Below, one piece after another: positions 12,001 to 22,836 of a stretch of 64,000 nt of DNA (the first letter of the stretch is position 1; each line of letters starts with the position of its first letter). Position numbers and translations under genes: made by a program. The stretch is from Wyeomyia smithii. Its lineage: Eukaryota; Arthropoda; Insecta; Diptera; Culicidae. The notes under the pieces were generated by a model, which did not search any database, was not told where the DNA came from, and was given only the letters and a program-made list of their open reading frames with translations. Where the stretch lies: assembly GCF_029784165.1 (NCBI RefSeq), contig NC_073695.1, positions 106,758,255 through 106,822,254 on the forward strand. The letters are read 5' to 3'.

Positions 12001-15000
12001 TATCTCCGATGACGATCTTTATATCGTGTTGTGGGCACTCTCCATACGTTTTCTCAAGGAGCTCATAGAACTCCTCCTTCACGTCATCGGTTTAATCGTT
12101 TGTCGGCGCGAAGAATCTACCCTTGATCCTCAATACGCATAGACAGTCATTAATAGGCCTCCACCTAAAGACACGCTTCATTTGGTTTCCGAGTAGCACG
12201 AAACCGACGCCCCGTTCCGCTCTGTCGCCGTCACTGTAGTAGATGTGGTACTTTAAAGAAGTACCCGCGGTCGGATCAACCGCCCGGAATTTAAGTTCTC
12301 CGGTTTTAGGCCAACGCACCTCTTGTATAGCTGCTACCTCCACTTTTGCCTTCCGTCGCTTTCTGACCAAGATACTCGTGCGTGCCGGTTCGAGCTGAGT
12401 CCAAACATTCCAAGTGCCAAGTTTCCAATCGTTGTCCTTTTTCGTTTGCCTAGGTCTATACCGATTGTTCCGATTCGTATCATTCTCTGGATTGTTCGTA
12501 GTATGTTTATTTCAGCATGCTGTCTTACTAGGGCTGCGATGCCTAGCCTTGCAACGGGGCAGCCGTCTTGGGTGTAGCTGGCGAGACACCGCATTTCATA
12601 GTTCAGCCACCCGCTCCGGATCAGTCGCTGTTTGAGCCGCCCCTAACCTGGAGAACAGACGCTTAGGTAAGCTGCTCTCCAAGGAGAACAGCTCCCCCTT
12701 CCCTGTCAGCATACGACCAAGTTCCCACCGGTTCACCGATCTTCCCTTGGTTGCTCGTATCACGTGGAGATAGGGATAGGAGTTGCTGGGCATTATGCTA
12801 TGGAACACACTGGGGTCTATTTTATGCCAACTAGTACGGGTGACTGCTGGTAAGCATTGCCTAGCCGTTAACCAACCAAATTACAAAATTTTGCTTATCA
12901 ATACCAAACTCATCACGGCGTCAATATTTGTTTTAAATGCTTACAATAACTATCTGAAAGTGCACATTGTACTGAAAACAAACGTTGAGCTTTCGTTTTT
13001 CCCAATTAAAAGAATATTTATTCGAGTCTCAGTCAAGTTTTTTAGCTATATAGATTTTTTATGTCATTTGAAAGGGCTTAGAAAACAGAAAAACGTGATT
13101 TTCAAAAATATTCAATCGTTGTTCTTCAATTTTTAAATCACGAATTAAGACAGCTCGAAGTCGCTACAATGACAGTTCGCCCATATACCAACTGTCATTG
13201 TAGCGATTTGGAGCGATGTTTTAATTTCCGTTTGAAAATCGAAGGACAACGATAGAATATTTTAAAAAATCGCGTTTTGCTCAAAAAATTATACTCTTTC
13301 ACCTGATATAGAAAAATCAGAAATCCGTGAGTAGCTAAACAACCCAAATGTGGGACGTCAACTCTATTCCAGTTGTTTTAGGGCAAACCAATCAAAAAGT
13401 GGGTACCAGAATCGCTGACACTAGAGTGGCAGATGAAAATTGTATGGAGTTTGACAGCCACACAAGCCCCTTGATCTAACCTACAAAGTCGAAAATATGT
13501 ATACAAAAAAATGAAACATAGCGCCCATCAGTGATCATTTATTTTTGTTCGAGTTACTCGAAACGAGATGCGTAATATCACCCCTGGACAGAGCCGGATT
13601 TACGATTGTGGGGGCCCGGGGCCCAGTTTACAGTGGGGGCCCCAGTATAAAACAAACCCGTTTTTTTATCGTACGAGTTAAAAACACTTATTTCTCATTG
13701 AAAAGTTACCAAAAATTTGCTAGAATTTTTTCTTACGAGTTTTTTTTTTTGCAGAGAACTTATTGATTGAATAATCAACATTCAGCTCCTTCAGAATATT
13801 GTACTCTCAACTTAACAATGCTAAGTTTGACAGCCTTTCACTCTTCATAGTCGTACGCAACCTATTTTCAATCAGTTTCATCTTCGATAAAGACCTTTCT
13901 CCAGTTGCGTTCGAGATCATTAGGCTCAAATAAATAAATGTATGCAACTGCTCGAAATCCGGATTTTTTTTCTTGATATCTGAAAAATAAAAACCTACCG
14001 CAATTCGAAAAAAATGCGATCCGCAAGCAAAAATTTGCACACAATTTGAGAAAGACTGCGCAAATATAAGAACCTAGGAAAAAACTAGGGGTAAGCGGGG
14101 TAAGACCGCCCCCTTAAGCAATTCTGTTTATAGAAAAAAAAAGTTGCGGCTGCAATTTCATTTTTTCTTCGCTAAGAGGTTCTTCTATTCAATACCCGCA
14201 TTTAAAAAATAAGAACTGAAATATTTTTGTTTATTTTCCAGTTTTTTTTTTCAATTTTTAAAAATTCATTGAAAATGTGCAGATCTTTTTCATGCGGGGT
14301 AAGCCCGCCCACCAGCGGGGTAAGATCACCCACCATTTTTTGAGGATAAACAATATTTTTAGGGCCGAAACGGTTGATTTTATCGGTATAGTGTCTCTGA
14401 CAAAGTTGTGGATGGTATTTTTTTTTCTTTTTAAATAAAATATACACTGTAAAAAATCTGAAAAAAAAAATTTCTAAGTTTCAACTTATTTTGTTTTCTG
14501 ATTATTCAAGTTCAGATCAATGTTTAGGTAACTTTTTTGGTTTTCAAAATAAATAGATTTTTCAGAATTGGGGGTTTTTCAAGATATTGAATTCATAATA
14601 TACCTATCTTTAAGCTAAAAACTAAAACTCATTAAACCTGTCTGTATGATTCTTTTGAAGACTTATTATGTATAGAAAAATACTAATAATTATTCTTTCG
14701 TTTATTTATATTTTCAATTTTCTATGTTTTTTTTTGAAGAACAAAATTATCAACGACTCTATACACCAAACAAACCGTCCAAAAAAAAATTCTTCACAAA
14801 AATTTAGCAATTAATATTTCTATTACTCCATGATCCAACAACCATAAAATTTTAGCTTACCTTTTGTAGATTTTACAGGCAAAAACATATTTTTTCAAAT
14901 AAATTTGAAAAAAATATATTTTTAATTCTATTTTTATATCTTTTCTTTAAATTTTTTTAGAGTGTGTATTTTTTTCGGAAGTAAAAAACTACTATTTTCA

Positions 15001-18000
15001 ATTCTGCCGGAGACGTCATACCAATCAAACAAACCGTCATGGCTCTAAAATTATTTTGGTTCATTAACACCATTTTCACACAGGTTTACTTTTTTCAAAA
15101 ATAAGTCTTGTTAAAATATATTACTAGAAAAGCTTCAACCAAATCGAAAATGGTCGATTAACATCGATGTCTTATGTGGCTTGAAGTTGCTTTACTGATC
15201 CTGTAAATATTCCCTTTGTAGTGTCGAGGCATTTGGGTCTTGAAGTAAAACAACAAGCAGTTGGATACGTGGCGGTTTTATCCCTTGTATAGTGGGCGAC
15301 TTTACCCCCAGTGGAACATTTTCATATTTGACCGAAAAAGTAGTCAAAATTACAAGATTACTCACGGCCTTCGATATTCCCGAAAGAAGATAGATTCAGG
15401 CAAGCGATTAAACGTATATTCACGAACAAAACAATAGATTTTTAGACTGAAAAACCTTAAGTCCCGTTGCCGCAAAACAATAGCGCATTGACTGGTTGCC
15501 AGCTGAAAGGTTGTTTTTGATTATTTCTGCGACCGTTCGCGCACTATCAAAACAGAAAAACGTGCAAAATGTTATGTAATTATACTGTGATAGACACGTT
15601 AAAGAAATTTTTCAATTATTTTATGACTTGGTAGTAAAACTACAGTGGGCGGTCTTACCCCGCAGGGCGGTCTTACCCTGTTTACCCCTACACACTTCTG
15701 CAAGTCAATAAAATCTGCTCACGGACTCTGAAAATCTGCATTTTGCAACGCAAATCTAGTATCCCTGATTCGGATAGGTAAACTTATTTTCGGAATCAAC
15801 AGCAATGTATTAAAAAAACTTGTGGATTATCTTCTTTCCTGCTTGATTTCCCATGCGCGCTGGTTCGATTCAAATGGTGTGTTAATGTGTGTCATTTCAA
15901 GAGAATCGAAGGTGAAATCTTATGGATGTGGTTGTGATATTGGCGCTCGCGAAAAAATAACACTGAAGGAAAGTTTCAGATTGAAATGGTCTGTTCAAAT
16001 TTTCTTACTGTAAATTGAACTTTTGATTGAATCTCATTTTTGATAGAGAAAAGAACTTTTTCTCGTTTTGTGAGGGCCCCAAAAATGTGGGGGCCCGGGG
16101 CCCCCCTTAAATCCGGCTCTGCCCCTGGAGCTTCGGGAACTTGACGTTGCCGGTCAACGGAGCTACGCTCGAGAACGGGCTTGCTTAGCAAACGAGTCCG
16201 ACTGTACATCTCTTCAAATGACCCAAGCAAAATGCATTCCTATAATTACCACATTCGAAATACTGGCAAATGAACTTGTATTGATTTCGTTGAAAAAAAA
16301 CCTTATATTAATTGATTGAATGAAGATTCTTAATAATAAATAGCGTTGAAACAAAGATGACTAGAACAAGATACCTGACTCTTGCAAAATTCATCGGACA
16401 AGATTGTCGCTGCGCGTGAGCAAAAGTCGAACTAATTTATACACTGTTAATATGATGTATAGCAAAGCAAAGCCTTGGTGCTACATTCCGATTCGGAACT
16501 TGACCTTCCGTTTACTATACACAGACTTCGCAGCCAACCGTTAAGTGTACAGGACAATTGCGGGGCTAGCGCTACGATCCTACTGACACTAACAGTCTCT
16601 CCCGAGCCAAGACTCGAACCTACGACGACTGGCTTGTTAGGCCAGCATCGTACCTCGAGACCAGCTGGGGATGTATACTTAACGTCAAAATCAACTGACG
16701 ACAAGGCCAAGACATGACTGCTGAAAGGTGAAACAATTTTCTCAGTATTTATGAGGACGACTTACGGTGCTGCCATTCGAAAAATGATTATAATGTGTAC
16801 GAATGTTTAGTTCTCAAACATTAAACTTTCCGGAAGAATCAAGAATTATTGGCGCATCATTTACAACTAAACGTACCAGAACTTCCTGATAACCGCTATG
16901 AGCACGCTCTACAGCCAAGTTTTCCACTCTTGCCGAGGTTAATAAAGCAAAAATCGGGTGCCCCGGTAATCCTGACCATATGCACAATGGTTTTGAAACC
17001 TGGCTTGCGACATATCAAACATTAAGTTTTGGCAGAATTGGACACGAAAACAAATATAACCCCTCAATATAAACCCCCATTCTGACCATCAATTTCACAC
17101 TTTTCTTTCGTACTTTGAAGTGCAAAAAATATGGCAATAGTAAAGCAAAGCCTTGGTGCTACATTCCGATTCGGAACTTGGCCGTCTGTTTGTTATACAC
17201 AGACTTCGCAGCCAACTGTTTAGTGTACAGGACAATTGCGGGGCTAGCGCTACGATCCTACTGACACTAACAGTCTCTCCCGACTCGAGACTCGAACTTA
17301 CGACGACTGGCTTGTTAGGCCAGCATCGTACCTCGAGACCACCTGGGAGACAATAGCATTAAGTGCAAAAATGAAAATATCATTAATCTGCATGTTATCT
17401 TAAGCGTCGAACTGACCAAACTGCTACACCTTTTTCATATACAACCTTGAACAGCTTAACAATCGATGACGAACCATGCACGATAATTCGGTTTTGCTTA
17501 TATTCACAATTTTATGAAAATTTAAGTCATCAGATGGCAGCACTAACCGTCGGAAATCGGTCGTGATCAAAATGTATGAAAAATATGAAAGTTAGGTATC
17601 TTGTTCTAGTTATCTTTGGTTGAAAACAACACCAAATATTTTTCATATGGATTGAAGAAAAAAAAAATAGCTATGCTTAAAAAAAACATTTGTTGGGACG
17701 GATATGTGATAATTTTCAAAATGGGACAATTTGACCTCATGATTTTTCTGACTTTTTGGAATAAAATAGCTTTTTTGTGTTTTTATTCGATAGTAAAGTA
17801 AGTCTGCTATTCAACTCCAAAATGATAAAAACCACATGGCACTAGTATGCGATTACTTTTTCGAAAAATGTTTTGTGACTCAATTGTGTGTTTTGGAGTT
17901 GAAAATATAGTAATATTAACACTATTTAACTAACGAAAGCGGTTTCTAGAAGAGCTTCGGGAACGCAACATACTAAAAATAATTTGCAAATTAATTTGAA

Positions 18001-18859
18001 AACATTTACAGTGAATAACATTGAAAAAAAAAAAAAACGGTCGCGCATGAACAGTTGTAATTCTATATTTTTGCCCATTGCGATGATTACAAAAAAAATA
18101 TTGCAGAAATAAAAAAAAAACAATTGCAAATTGCTATACATACCTTGAATACGCTCGCGGATAAAGGATAGCTTTGGCATGTGAATGCAATGACAGGTAA
18201 AATTTACAGTTTGGTCGCAACTTTTGAAAGATGGTTCGTACGTTTCTGGTTTCCTGCTCCGAGAATGGCCTTTCTCCTCTGTACACGAATGAACAAAACT
18301 GGGCCGTTCCGATTCCCCACGATACATTAAAATTTCGATTGCAATCTACTCCCACGCAACGATCTTTACCCAAGGGTCGCCGTGTCTTTCGCCACATCTT
18401 GTTCTGTAATCAAACGTTTCGTTAGATTCTCTAAAGGTTATCCACCAACGCTATGCACGCTGGAAGCTGTACACTACATGCTCTAGACTATACTCGTATC
18501 CATCGGGATTTAGAATAGGTAAAATTATCCAATCGAAGTTCCGCAACAGTCTTATGTTGATGGCATCCCGTTCGACCAGCTGATGAACTACGTACAAAGC
18601 AACGATTATTGTTATCCATTCCCGAGCGTGAATTCCTGCGTCTATCAGGATGTTCAAACGGTTGAATTTTTTGCGCCTGACATCGGGGCTGATTCGAACG
18701 GTCAATATTTCTCGACCCTCGAACGAAAGGGCACTGGAGAAAATTTCGATTTTATTTGCATAATTTTGCACCAGTTTTGCGAGATACTGGTTCACTTCCT
18801 CGTGACTAGGGTAGTGGTCGAAAAATGGAGCATGCTCATGGTTCATAATGGTTTGAAAA
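9015..18859 (-). CDS. CP-A: divergent zinc carboxypeptidase (M14A) with an 8.8-kb intron; 5' exons not found
   Basis: Three minus-strand exons join in frame: 18859-18478, 18403-18144 and 9342-9015 (stop 9017-9015). Introns are 74 bp (GT-AG) and 8801 bp (GTATGT...CCGCAG). The joins restore the family text: YSLEH/NKMWRKTRRP and YPRAYSR/TLPQNW, as in CP-D (YPWGYRKGLPQTW). The three exons code about 323 residues, the same span as exon 3 of CP-B, and the first starts in the same phase after an AG. Zinc ligands (IHAREW; SLHS), the NRNF arginine and the catalytic Glu (VMEI) are present. The tyrosine of SLHSY is His, the Tyr-248 equivalent (LYAASGGS in CP-B) is Asn, and an extra residue lies in GGSSIDY. 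No exons for signal and propeptide were seen upstream. No stop breaks the frame, so it may be a non-catalytic paralogue or a young pseudogene. Confidence 0.8.
9715..12860 (-). mobile_element. RTE-like non-LTR retrotransposon, degenerate
   Basis: Minus-strand frames give, in order, an AP-endonuclease (VEVAAIQEVRWP near 12330; FFAPTND near 12095; HDIKIVIGDTNAQV near 12010; KHTWGHP near 11825; LIDGRHFLDVIDLRSF near 11775), a basic linker, then a reverse transcriptase (LKNHKAAGKDGL near 11030; GFIDYKAAYDTVKRNELW near 10640; LKQGNELSNLLFNIALEG near 10460; GFADNIDII near 10360). Several frameshifts and stops break it. GFADN in place of FADD shows a lost catalytic Asp. The 3' end carries an 'aagcc' simple repeat (9718-9738), typical of RTE tails. 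The clade is judged from motif memory. Confidence 0.8.
13012..13335. mobile_element. Foldback/palindromic MITE
   Basis: A near-perfect 24-bp stem (ctcgaagtcgctacaatgac... at 13152, inverse to 13212) surrounds a 12-base loop. Further out, 13080-13130 ('aaaaacgtgattttcaaaaa', 'caatcgttgttcttc') pairs with 13235-13285. The whole ~320 bp folds back on itself. No ORF; target duplication not resolved. Confidence 0.6.
13807..14040 (-). pseudogene. hAT transposase C-terminal (dimerisation) fragment
   Basis: The 77-residue frame ends SNATGERSLSKMKLIENRLR followed by TTMKSERLSNLALLS. This is the conserved hAT C-terminal dimerisation motif (ERSFSKLKLIKNxLR...RLxxLALLSIE in family members). The remainder of the transposase, including the catalytic DDE region and BED finger, is missing, so it is a relic. 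It sits inside the TIR-bounded hAT element, which supports the call. Confidence 0.85.
14088..15688. mobile_element. Nested TA-flanked TIR element with repeated GGGTAAGACCGCCC motif
   Basis: The left end GGGGTAAGCGGGGTAAGACC (14088) is inverted at the right (GGTCTTACCCTGTTTACCCC, to 15688), flanked by TA on both sides (14086-14087 and 15689-15690). The core motif 'ggggtaag.ccgccca' recurs inside (near 14296, 14317, 15290 and 15645). The interior of about 1.5 kb is AT-rich with many poly-A/T runs and no transposase. A non-autonomous TA-target element is inferred. Confidence 0.75.
16461..16669 (-). mobile_element. SINE with tRNA-Val(AAC)-like head, copy 1
   Basis: Read on the minus strand, the 5' end has a tRNA-like head. 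An anticodon stem-loop CTGGC-CTAACAA-GCCAG (anticodon AAC, Val) is followed by a box B, GGTTCGAGTCT. A non-tRNA body ends in 'accaaggctttgctttgct'. Two more copies lie at 17141 and 43742. Acceptor-stem pairing is poor, so this is a retroposed repeat and not a tRNA gene. Confidence 0.75.
17141..17349 (-). mobile_element. SINE with tRNA-Val(AAC)-like head, copy 2
   Basis: Nearly identical to the copy at 16461-16669 over its whole length (about 95% by eye), including the CTAACAA anticodon loop. The A box and stem are kept; box B reads AAGTTCGAGTC. Same orientation as copy 1, about 470 bp away. Confidence 0.75.
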
Positions 18860-19659
18860 CTTTTGAGCAAACAGCGGTCATGCTAGGTACGTTTTTTGGT
18901 TGACAAACCGTTTCTACAGACTAAACTAAACTAAATAGCTATTAAAAGTTCAAAAATGCAGTAACCGTATTGTCCCGTTGAGTGTCGCTAGCCTACTGAG
19001 GGTAGAGAGGGAAATGGCACGAGCCGTAATCCTTCTAGTAATAACAGCTAGAGTCTTTGACTGAAGAAGAGAGCTTTTGCTTGCTGTTGGAGACAAGTTC
19101 AATATAAACAGTTAGACGGTGTGTTTTATCATTCATAGGACGATTTTTTGGTGATAAAATTTATTAGTTGAATCACCGAATCAAACGTTGAATCATTTAC
19201 AGATCTGCTATTACTCTAGCATAATGTATGGTTCTGTGTTAGGTACATACGTTGCATAACTTTTGAATAGAAAATTAATGAGTCCTTATTTAAATTGATC
19301 TCTGATAATAGAAAAATTAGTTACTTGATAAATTTATTCAAGTTTCCACTAAGGTTGTTTTTTTTGATAACTTTCTCTACTCTAATCGTTCTGTGAAGAA
19401 TGGAAGGAACTTGTAATGTTAAAGGTGGCAGATTTGAGAGGTTAATTGCCTTCGTATAGTAGTGTACGGAGTTTATTATTTCTTTATTTATTTGTTTTGT
19501 TCGGTCTCCGCAGCAAATTTTATTTGATTTTTTTTTGCCATAAATCAGCTCTGCTACAAATAGACTCCAGTGCCGCTTTAGCTATGGAGCTGCTTGGTTG
19601 ATTGTTCAAGTGAAACCTTTAACCAGTCATAGTCGCTGTGTCGCGAAGCGTCAACAGTA
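18860..19659. other. Stretch upstream of CP-A exons; no gene recognised
   Basis: This is where the CP-A signal-peptide and propeptide exons would be expected. I scanned the minus strand for an 'FWxL' propeptide text like the one in CP-B and CP-C and saw none. AT-rich, no clear repeat ends. Confidence 0.4.
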
Positions 19660-20166
19660 GGGTGTCCCAAAAAAATCGATGCTGAAAAAGTCAAGGTGCT
19701 CAGCCCTAAATTGAAAGATAATGTTATTTATAGCATTTTTGTGGAACAATTCGACTTTCTAAAAAATTGTTTTCTGGTTGCCCAAACGTGATTTATGAAA
19801 CAATGACTTTTTCAAGCTACATTACCACTCTTTTGCACTTTTATCAAATCTGTTCGATTCCTAATTTTTTTTAATATATTTTTTTATTTTTGTGGGGTTG
19901 TTTTTGAATATTTTGCTTGGCTCAGTTCAGCATTGAATTCAGTTTTTTGACTCCCAGAGCCCATTAATCATCACCAAAAAATTAATTTTCCTAATAATTT
20001 TTAGATAAAACCCTTCAAAACACAAATAAGAAAAAAATCGATCAAGAACTGAAATTTTCATTACAAAGCGAGATTTACGACGAAAATTTACATGAAAAAA
20101 GATACTTGGTATCTTATCGGGGGGCTGAGATATTGGCATTTTTCTATGTGATGGAAAACACTGCAT
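19660..20166 (-). repeat. ~500-bp interspersed repeat, inverted relative to the 26.6-27.5 kb copy
   Basis: It starts on the plus strand with 'tagggtgtcccaaaaaaat'. The reverse complement matches 26570-26720 plus 27222-27540 almost throughout (e.g. 'tatctcagccccc.gataaga', 'gaaatttcagttcttgatc', 'gcaaaagagtggt'). No ORF. Its class is unknown. Confidence 0.65.
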
Positions 20167-20739
20167 TTCAACAAATATGTTAAACTAGCTGATACCCGGC
20201 CCGCGTTGCTGCGCCATTAAGTTTACGACGACAACCGCATATCTTTCAAATGACATAATTTCGAACAAATATTAACATTACCATGTTATATCTATAAGGC
20301 TGTATATATTCTGTCCAAAACTATGTATTAATGAATCATTTTTCTCCAATGTTCTAATTTCTATTAAAACTCTAACGAATACATTCGGGAAAATAGCAAT
20401 AGTCAGAAATGTTAGAAACATGACGTTACTAAGTTTATTATTTTGGCTAGGAATAGCTGAAGTATTTTTTTTGTTCATACAAATTAGCTGAGGTATTGTC
20501 CTAAACTTCAACCAAACGTAAACGTAAGCAAATAGAAATTTGTTATTTCGGTTCAAAAAAATTGAAAAGTGTATGTGTTTAACAAATGAAAAAGGTATCC
20601 ATCCATGTTGTTAACTACCTAAACATCATGCTATTTGTTACATTGCTCGCATTATGGCATTCGAGCATGATCGCTAAGAATAAGCTCAAAGTAAAATTCT
20701 CACTCCAAAAACTAATAAAATAACTCTCTAAAAATTGTG

Positions 20740-22510
20740 TAGTGTCCCTGAAAAAATTAAAAATACATCTGGAGTCGATTTCCGGCCTCTGGATATCTTC
20801 CTGGTTTTGGAAATATTTATATTAGGTGGTATTTGGCCATACCTGGCTGTTCCTTAAATACCTTGGATTTAAGAAATGGGACCGATTTTTGGACTCTGAA
20901 CATTATTTTGATTCCGGAAATAACCAAATTGGCAGATTTTTTGAAAATATCATTTTGAGCGTATTAGTAGAATGATATCAAATATCACAAGAATGAAATA
21001 TTTCCATTAAATTATACTATCAACTTTGATAGTAGAATTGAATGGAAATTTTTCATCCTCTCGTTATTTCATAATGACTGGTACTTCGCCATTTTGGTTG
21101 TATTCTTTCAACCGGAAATCACAATCTTGGATTTCAAAATGGTATTGGATTTGGTTTATGGTCTCCGGTTATCATCTCGATTCTGGAATGACTGTTTTCG
21201 GCTGATTTCCAGCAATCTGAAGTTGCCACTTAGAATTCGGCGTTTTTCACAAATTCTTTGAATTATAGTCGATAAGATTACGATGGAATATCTTGTATCG
21301 ATATACAATGGACTATCTTGTATCAATATAACTTTCACCAATCAGTTTTGGTTGTTTTCCAGAAAGTGGAAATCATCATTTTGGATTTGGCGTCTGGGGT
21401 CGATTTCCGACCTCTGGGTATCATTTGAGTCTCAAAAACAACCATATTGGGTGATTTTCGCTCATTTTCGGAAAGCGGATATCGCCATTTTGGATTTTAA
21501 AATGATGCCTGGATCTGATTTCTGATCTCTGGGTATCATAACGATTCCGGAATGACCATTTTTGGCTGTTTACCAACAACTCGACATTGCAATTTCAACA
21601 ACTCGATGTTGCAATTTAAGTTGCCACTTCGGAATGAAAATGTCGTCAGGGGTCAATTTTTGGCCTATGTGCATCATTTCGATTACAAAAATACCAATTT
21701 TAGGTAGTATTTGGTCATATCTGTAAACCGGAAGTCACCATCTTGGTTTTCAAAACAGCGTCTTGAGTTGATTACAGGTCTCTTGGCATCATTTCGATTG
21801 CAGAAATACCCATATTTGGTGCTGTTCGGTCATTATTGGTTGTTTTTCGGAAACCGGAAGTCGTCTGTGTATGGTTTTGCAGTCGATCTTCGGCTGCTGG
21901 CTATTATTTTGATTCCAAAAATACCGGATGTCGCCATTGTGTTTCTAAATAGCGTCTGGATTTGATTTACGGTCTCCGGGCATCATCTTGGTTCTCGAAT
22001 AACTATATTGGCTGTTTTCAAGCAACCGGATATTGCCACTTCGAATTTCAAAATGGCATCTGGGGACGATTTTTGGCCTATGTACATCATCTCGATTACA
22101 AAAATGCCCATATTGGGTGATATTTGGTCATTTTCGGAAACTGGAAGTCGCCATCTTGGATTTCAAAATGCTATCTAGAGTTGATCTCAGGTCTCTGGGC
22201 ATAATGTCGATTCCAAAAATACCCATATTAGGTGATATTTGGTCATATTGGGCAAGTTTTCTGGAAACCGGAGATCGTCATCCTGGATTTCAAATGGAGT
22301 CGATTTTCGGCCTGAATATCATTTTGGTTCCAAAAATAACCATAATGGATGATATTTGATTATTTTCTGGAACCGGAAGTCGCCGTATTGGATTTCAAAA
22401 TATCGTCTGGATTTGATCCCCGGTCTTGGTGCTATTCTGGTTTAAGAAATATTTAACCGGAGAACATCATCTTGACATCTTAGGTTGATTTCCGGTCTCT
22501 AGATATAACC
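20740..22510. repeat. Degenerate ~115-bp tandem repeat (minisatellite)
   Basis: A phrase like 'tgatttccggtctctgggtatcattt' (variants) occurs about thirteen times between 20780 and 22490, at irregular spacings of roughly 70-150 bp. Each is usually followed by 'gattccaaaaataccca.attgg' and 'ccggaagtcgccatcttgga'. Units are strongly diverged, so the array is old. ORFs here (e.g. 21283-22359) are by-products of the repeat. Confidence 0.75.
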
Positions 22511-22578
22511 TCGGATTCAGAGCTCTCCGCAAAAAACCGCAAAACAGGGGCAAAAAAGAGCATTTCCCGTGCCCTGCA

Positions 22579-22750
22579 CAGAATAAAACCATCACAAATC
22601 GACTTGTTGACCTATTCTACATAAAAAATCTATATTCCAGGTTGTTGGCACCAATTAATCGCCGCTAAACTGGCAGCCTGAAATATAGTATTTCTCATTT
22701 AAAATTGGCCAACAAATCGATTGGTGGTGGTATTATTTTGTGCAGGGGAA
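22579..22750. mobile_element. ~170-bp MITE with ~70-bp TIRs
   Basis: 'ccctgcacagaataaaacca' at the left is mirrored by 'tggtattattttgtgcaggg' at the right. The match continues inward through 'caaatcgacttgttg' and 'tatattccagg'. A partial second copy of the left end ('ccctgcacagaatga', 22817) follows directly, interrupted by the pogo-like element. Confidence 0.65.
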
Positions 22751-22836
22751 ATAATCGATTTTGCCTTTTTTCACCCTATATTTGCGTATTTTCGGAAATA
22801 TAGATCTTTTCCCGTGCCCTGCACAGAATGAGAATA

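Larger units (their letters stand above)
13589..16121. mobile_element. hAT-superfamily transposon remnant with 8-bp target duplication
   Basis: The ends are CAGAGCCGGATTTA (13589) and its inverse TAAATCCGGCTCTG (to 16121), followed inside by a GC-rich 'gggggcccggggcc' block on both sides. CCCCTGGA flanks both ends (13581-13588 and 16122-16129), the 8-bp duplication of hAT elements. The element keeps only a C-terminal transposase piece (13807-14040, minus). A second element is nested inside it (14088-15688). Confidence 0.88.
16348..17624. mobile_element. Short-TIR element carrying two SINE copies
   Basis: 'acaaagatgactagaacaag' plus 'atacct' near 16350-16376 is inverted at 17595-17622 ('aggtatcttgttctagttat' then 'ctttgg'), with one or two mismatches. 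Between the arms lie two same-orientation SINE copies and unassigned DNA. No ORF of note. It could also be two independent insertions of one short repeat in opposite orientation. Confidence 0.5.
9343..18143 (-). other. Large CP-A intron filled with mobile elements
   Basis: The intron is bounded by a donor (GTATGT read on the minus strand at 18143) and an acceptor (polypyrimidine then CAG at 9345-9343). It holds an RTE-like element, a foldback, a hAT remnant with a nested element, and a TIR element bearing two SINEs. All are listed separately. The pieces at 9350-9720, 13340-13588, 16130-16345 and 17625-18143 show no recognisable gene. Confidence 0.75.

Noticed and set aside
16605..16669. Possible tRNA-Val(AAC) gene on the minus strand
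   Set aside because: The anticodon arm and box B are tRNA-like, but the acceptor stem does not pair, and the sequence continues into a body repeated at 17.1 and 43.7 kb. It is a SINE head.
21283..22359. Several ORFs of 80-108 codons
   Set aside because: All derive from the degenerate ~115-bp tandem repeat.
20740..22510. CRISPR-like array
   Set aside because: Units are diverged, spacing is irregular and the setting is eukaryotic.
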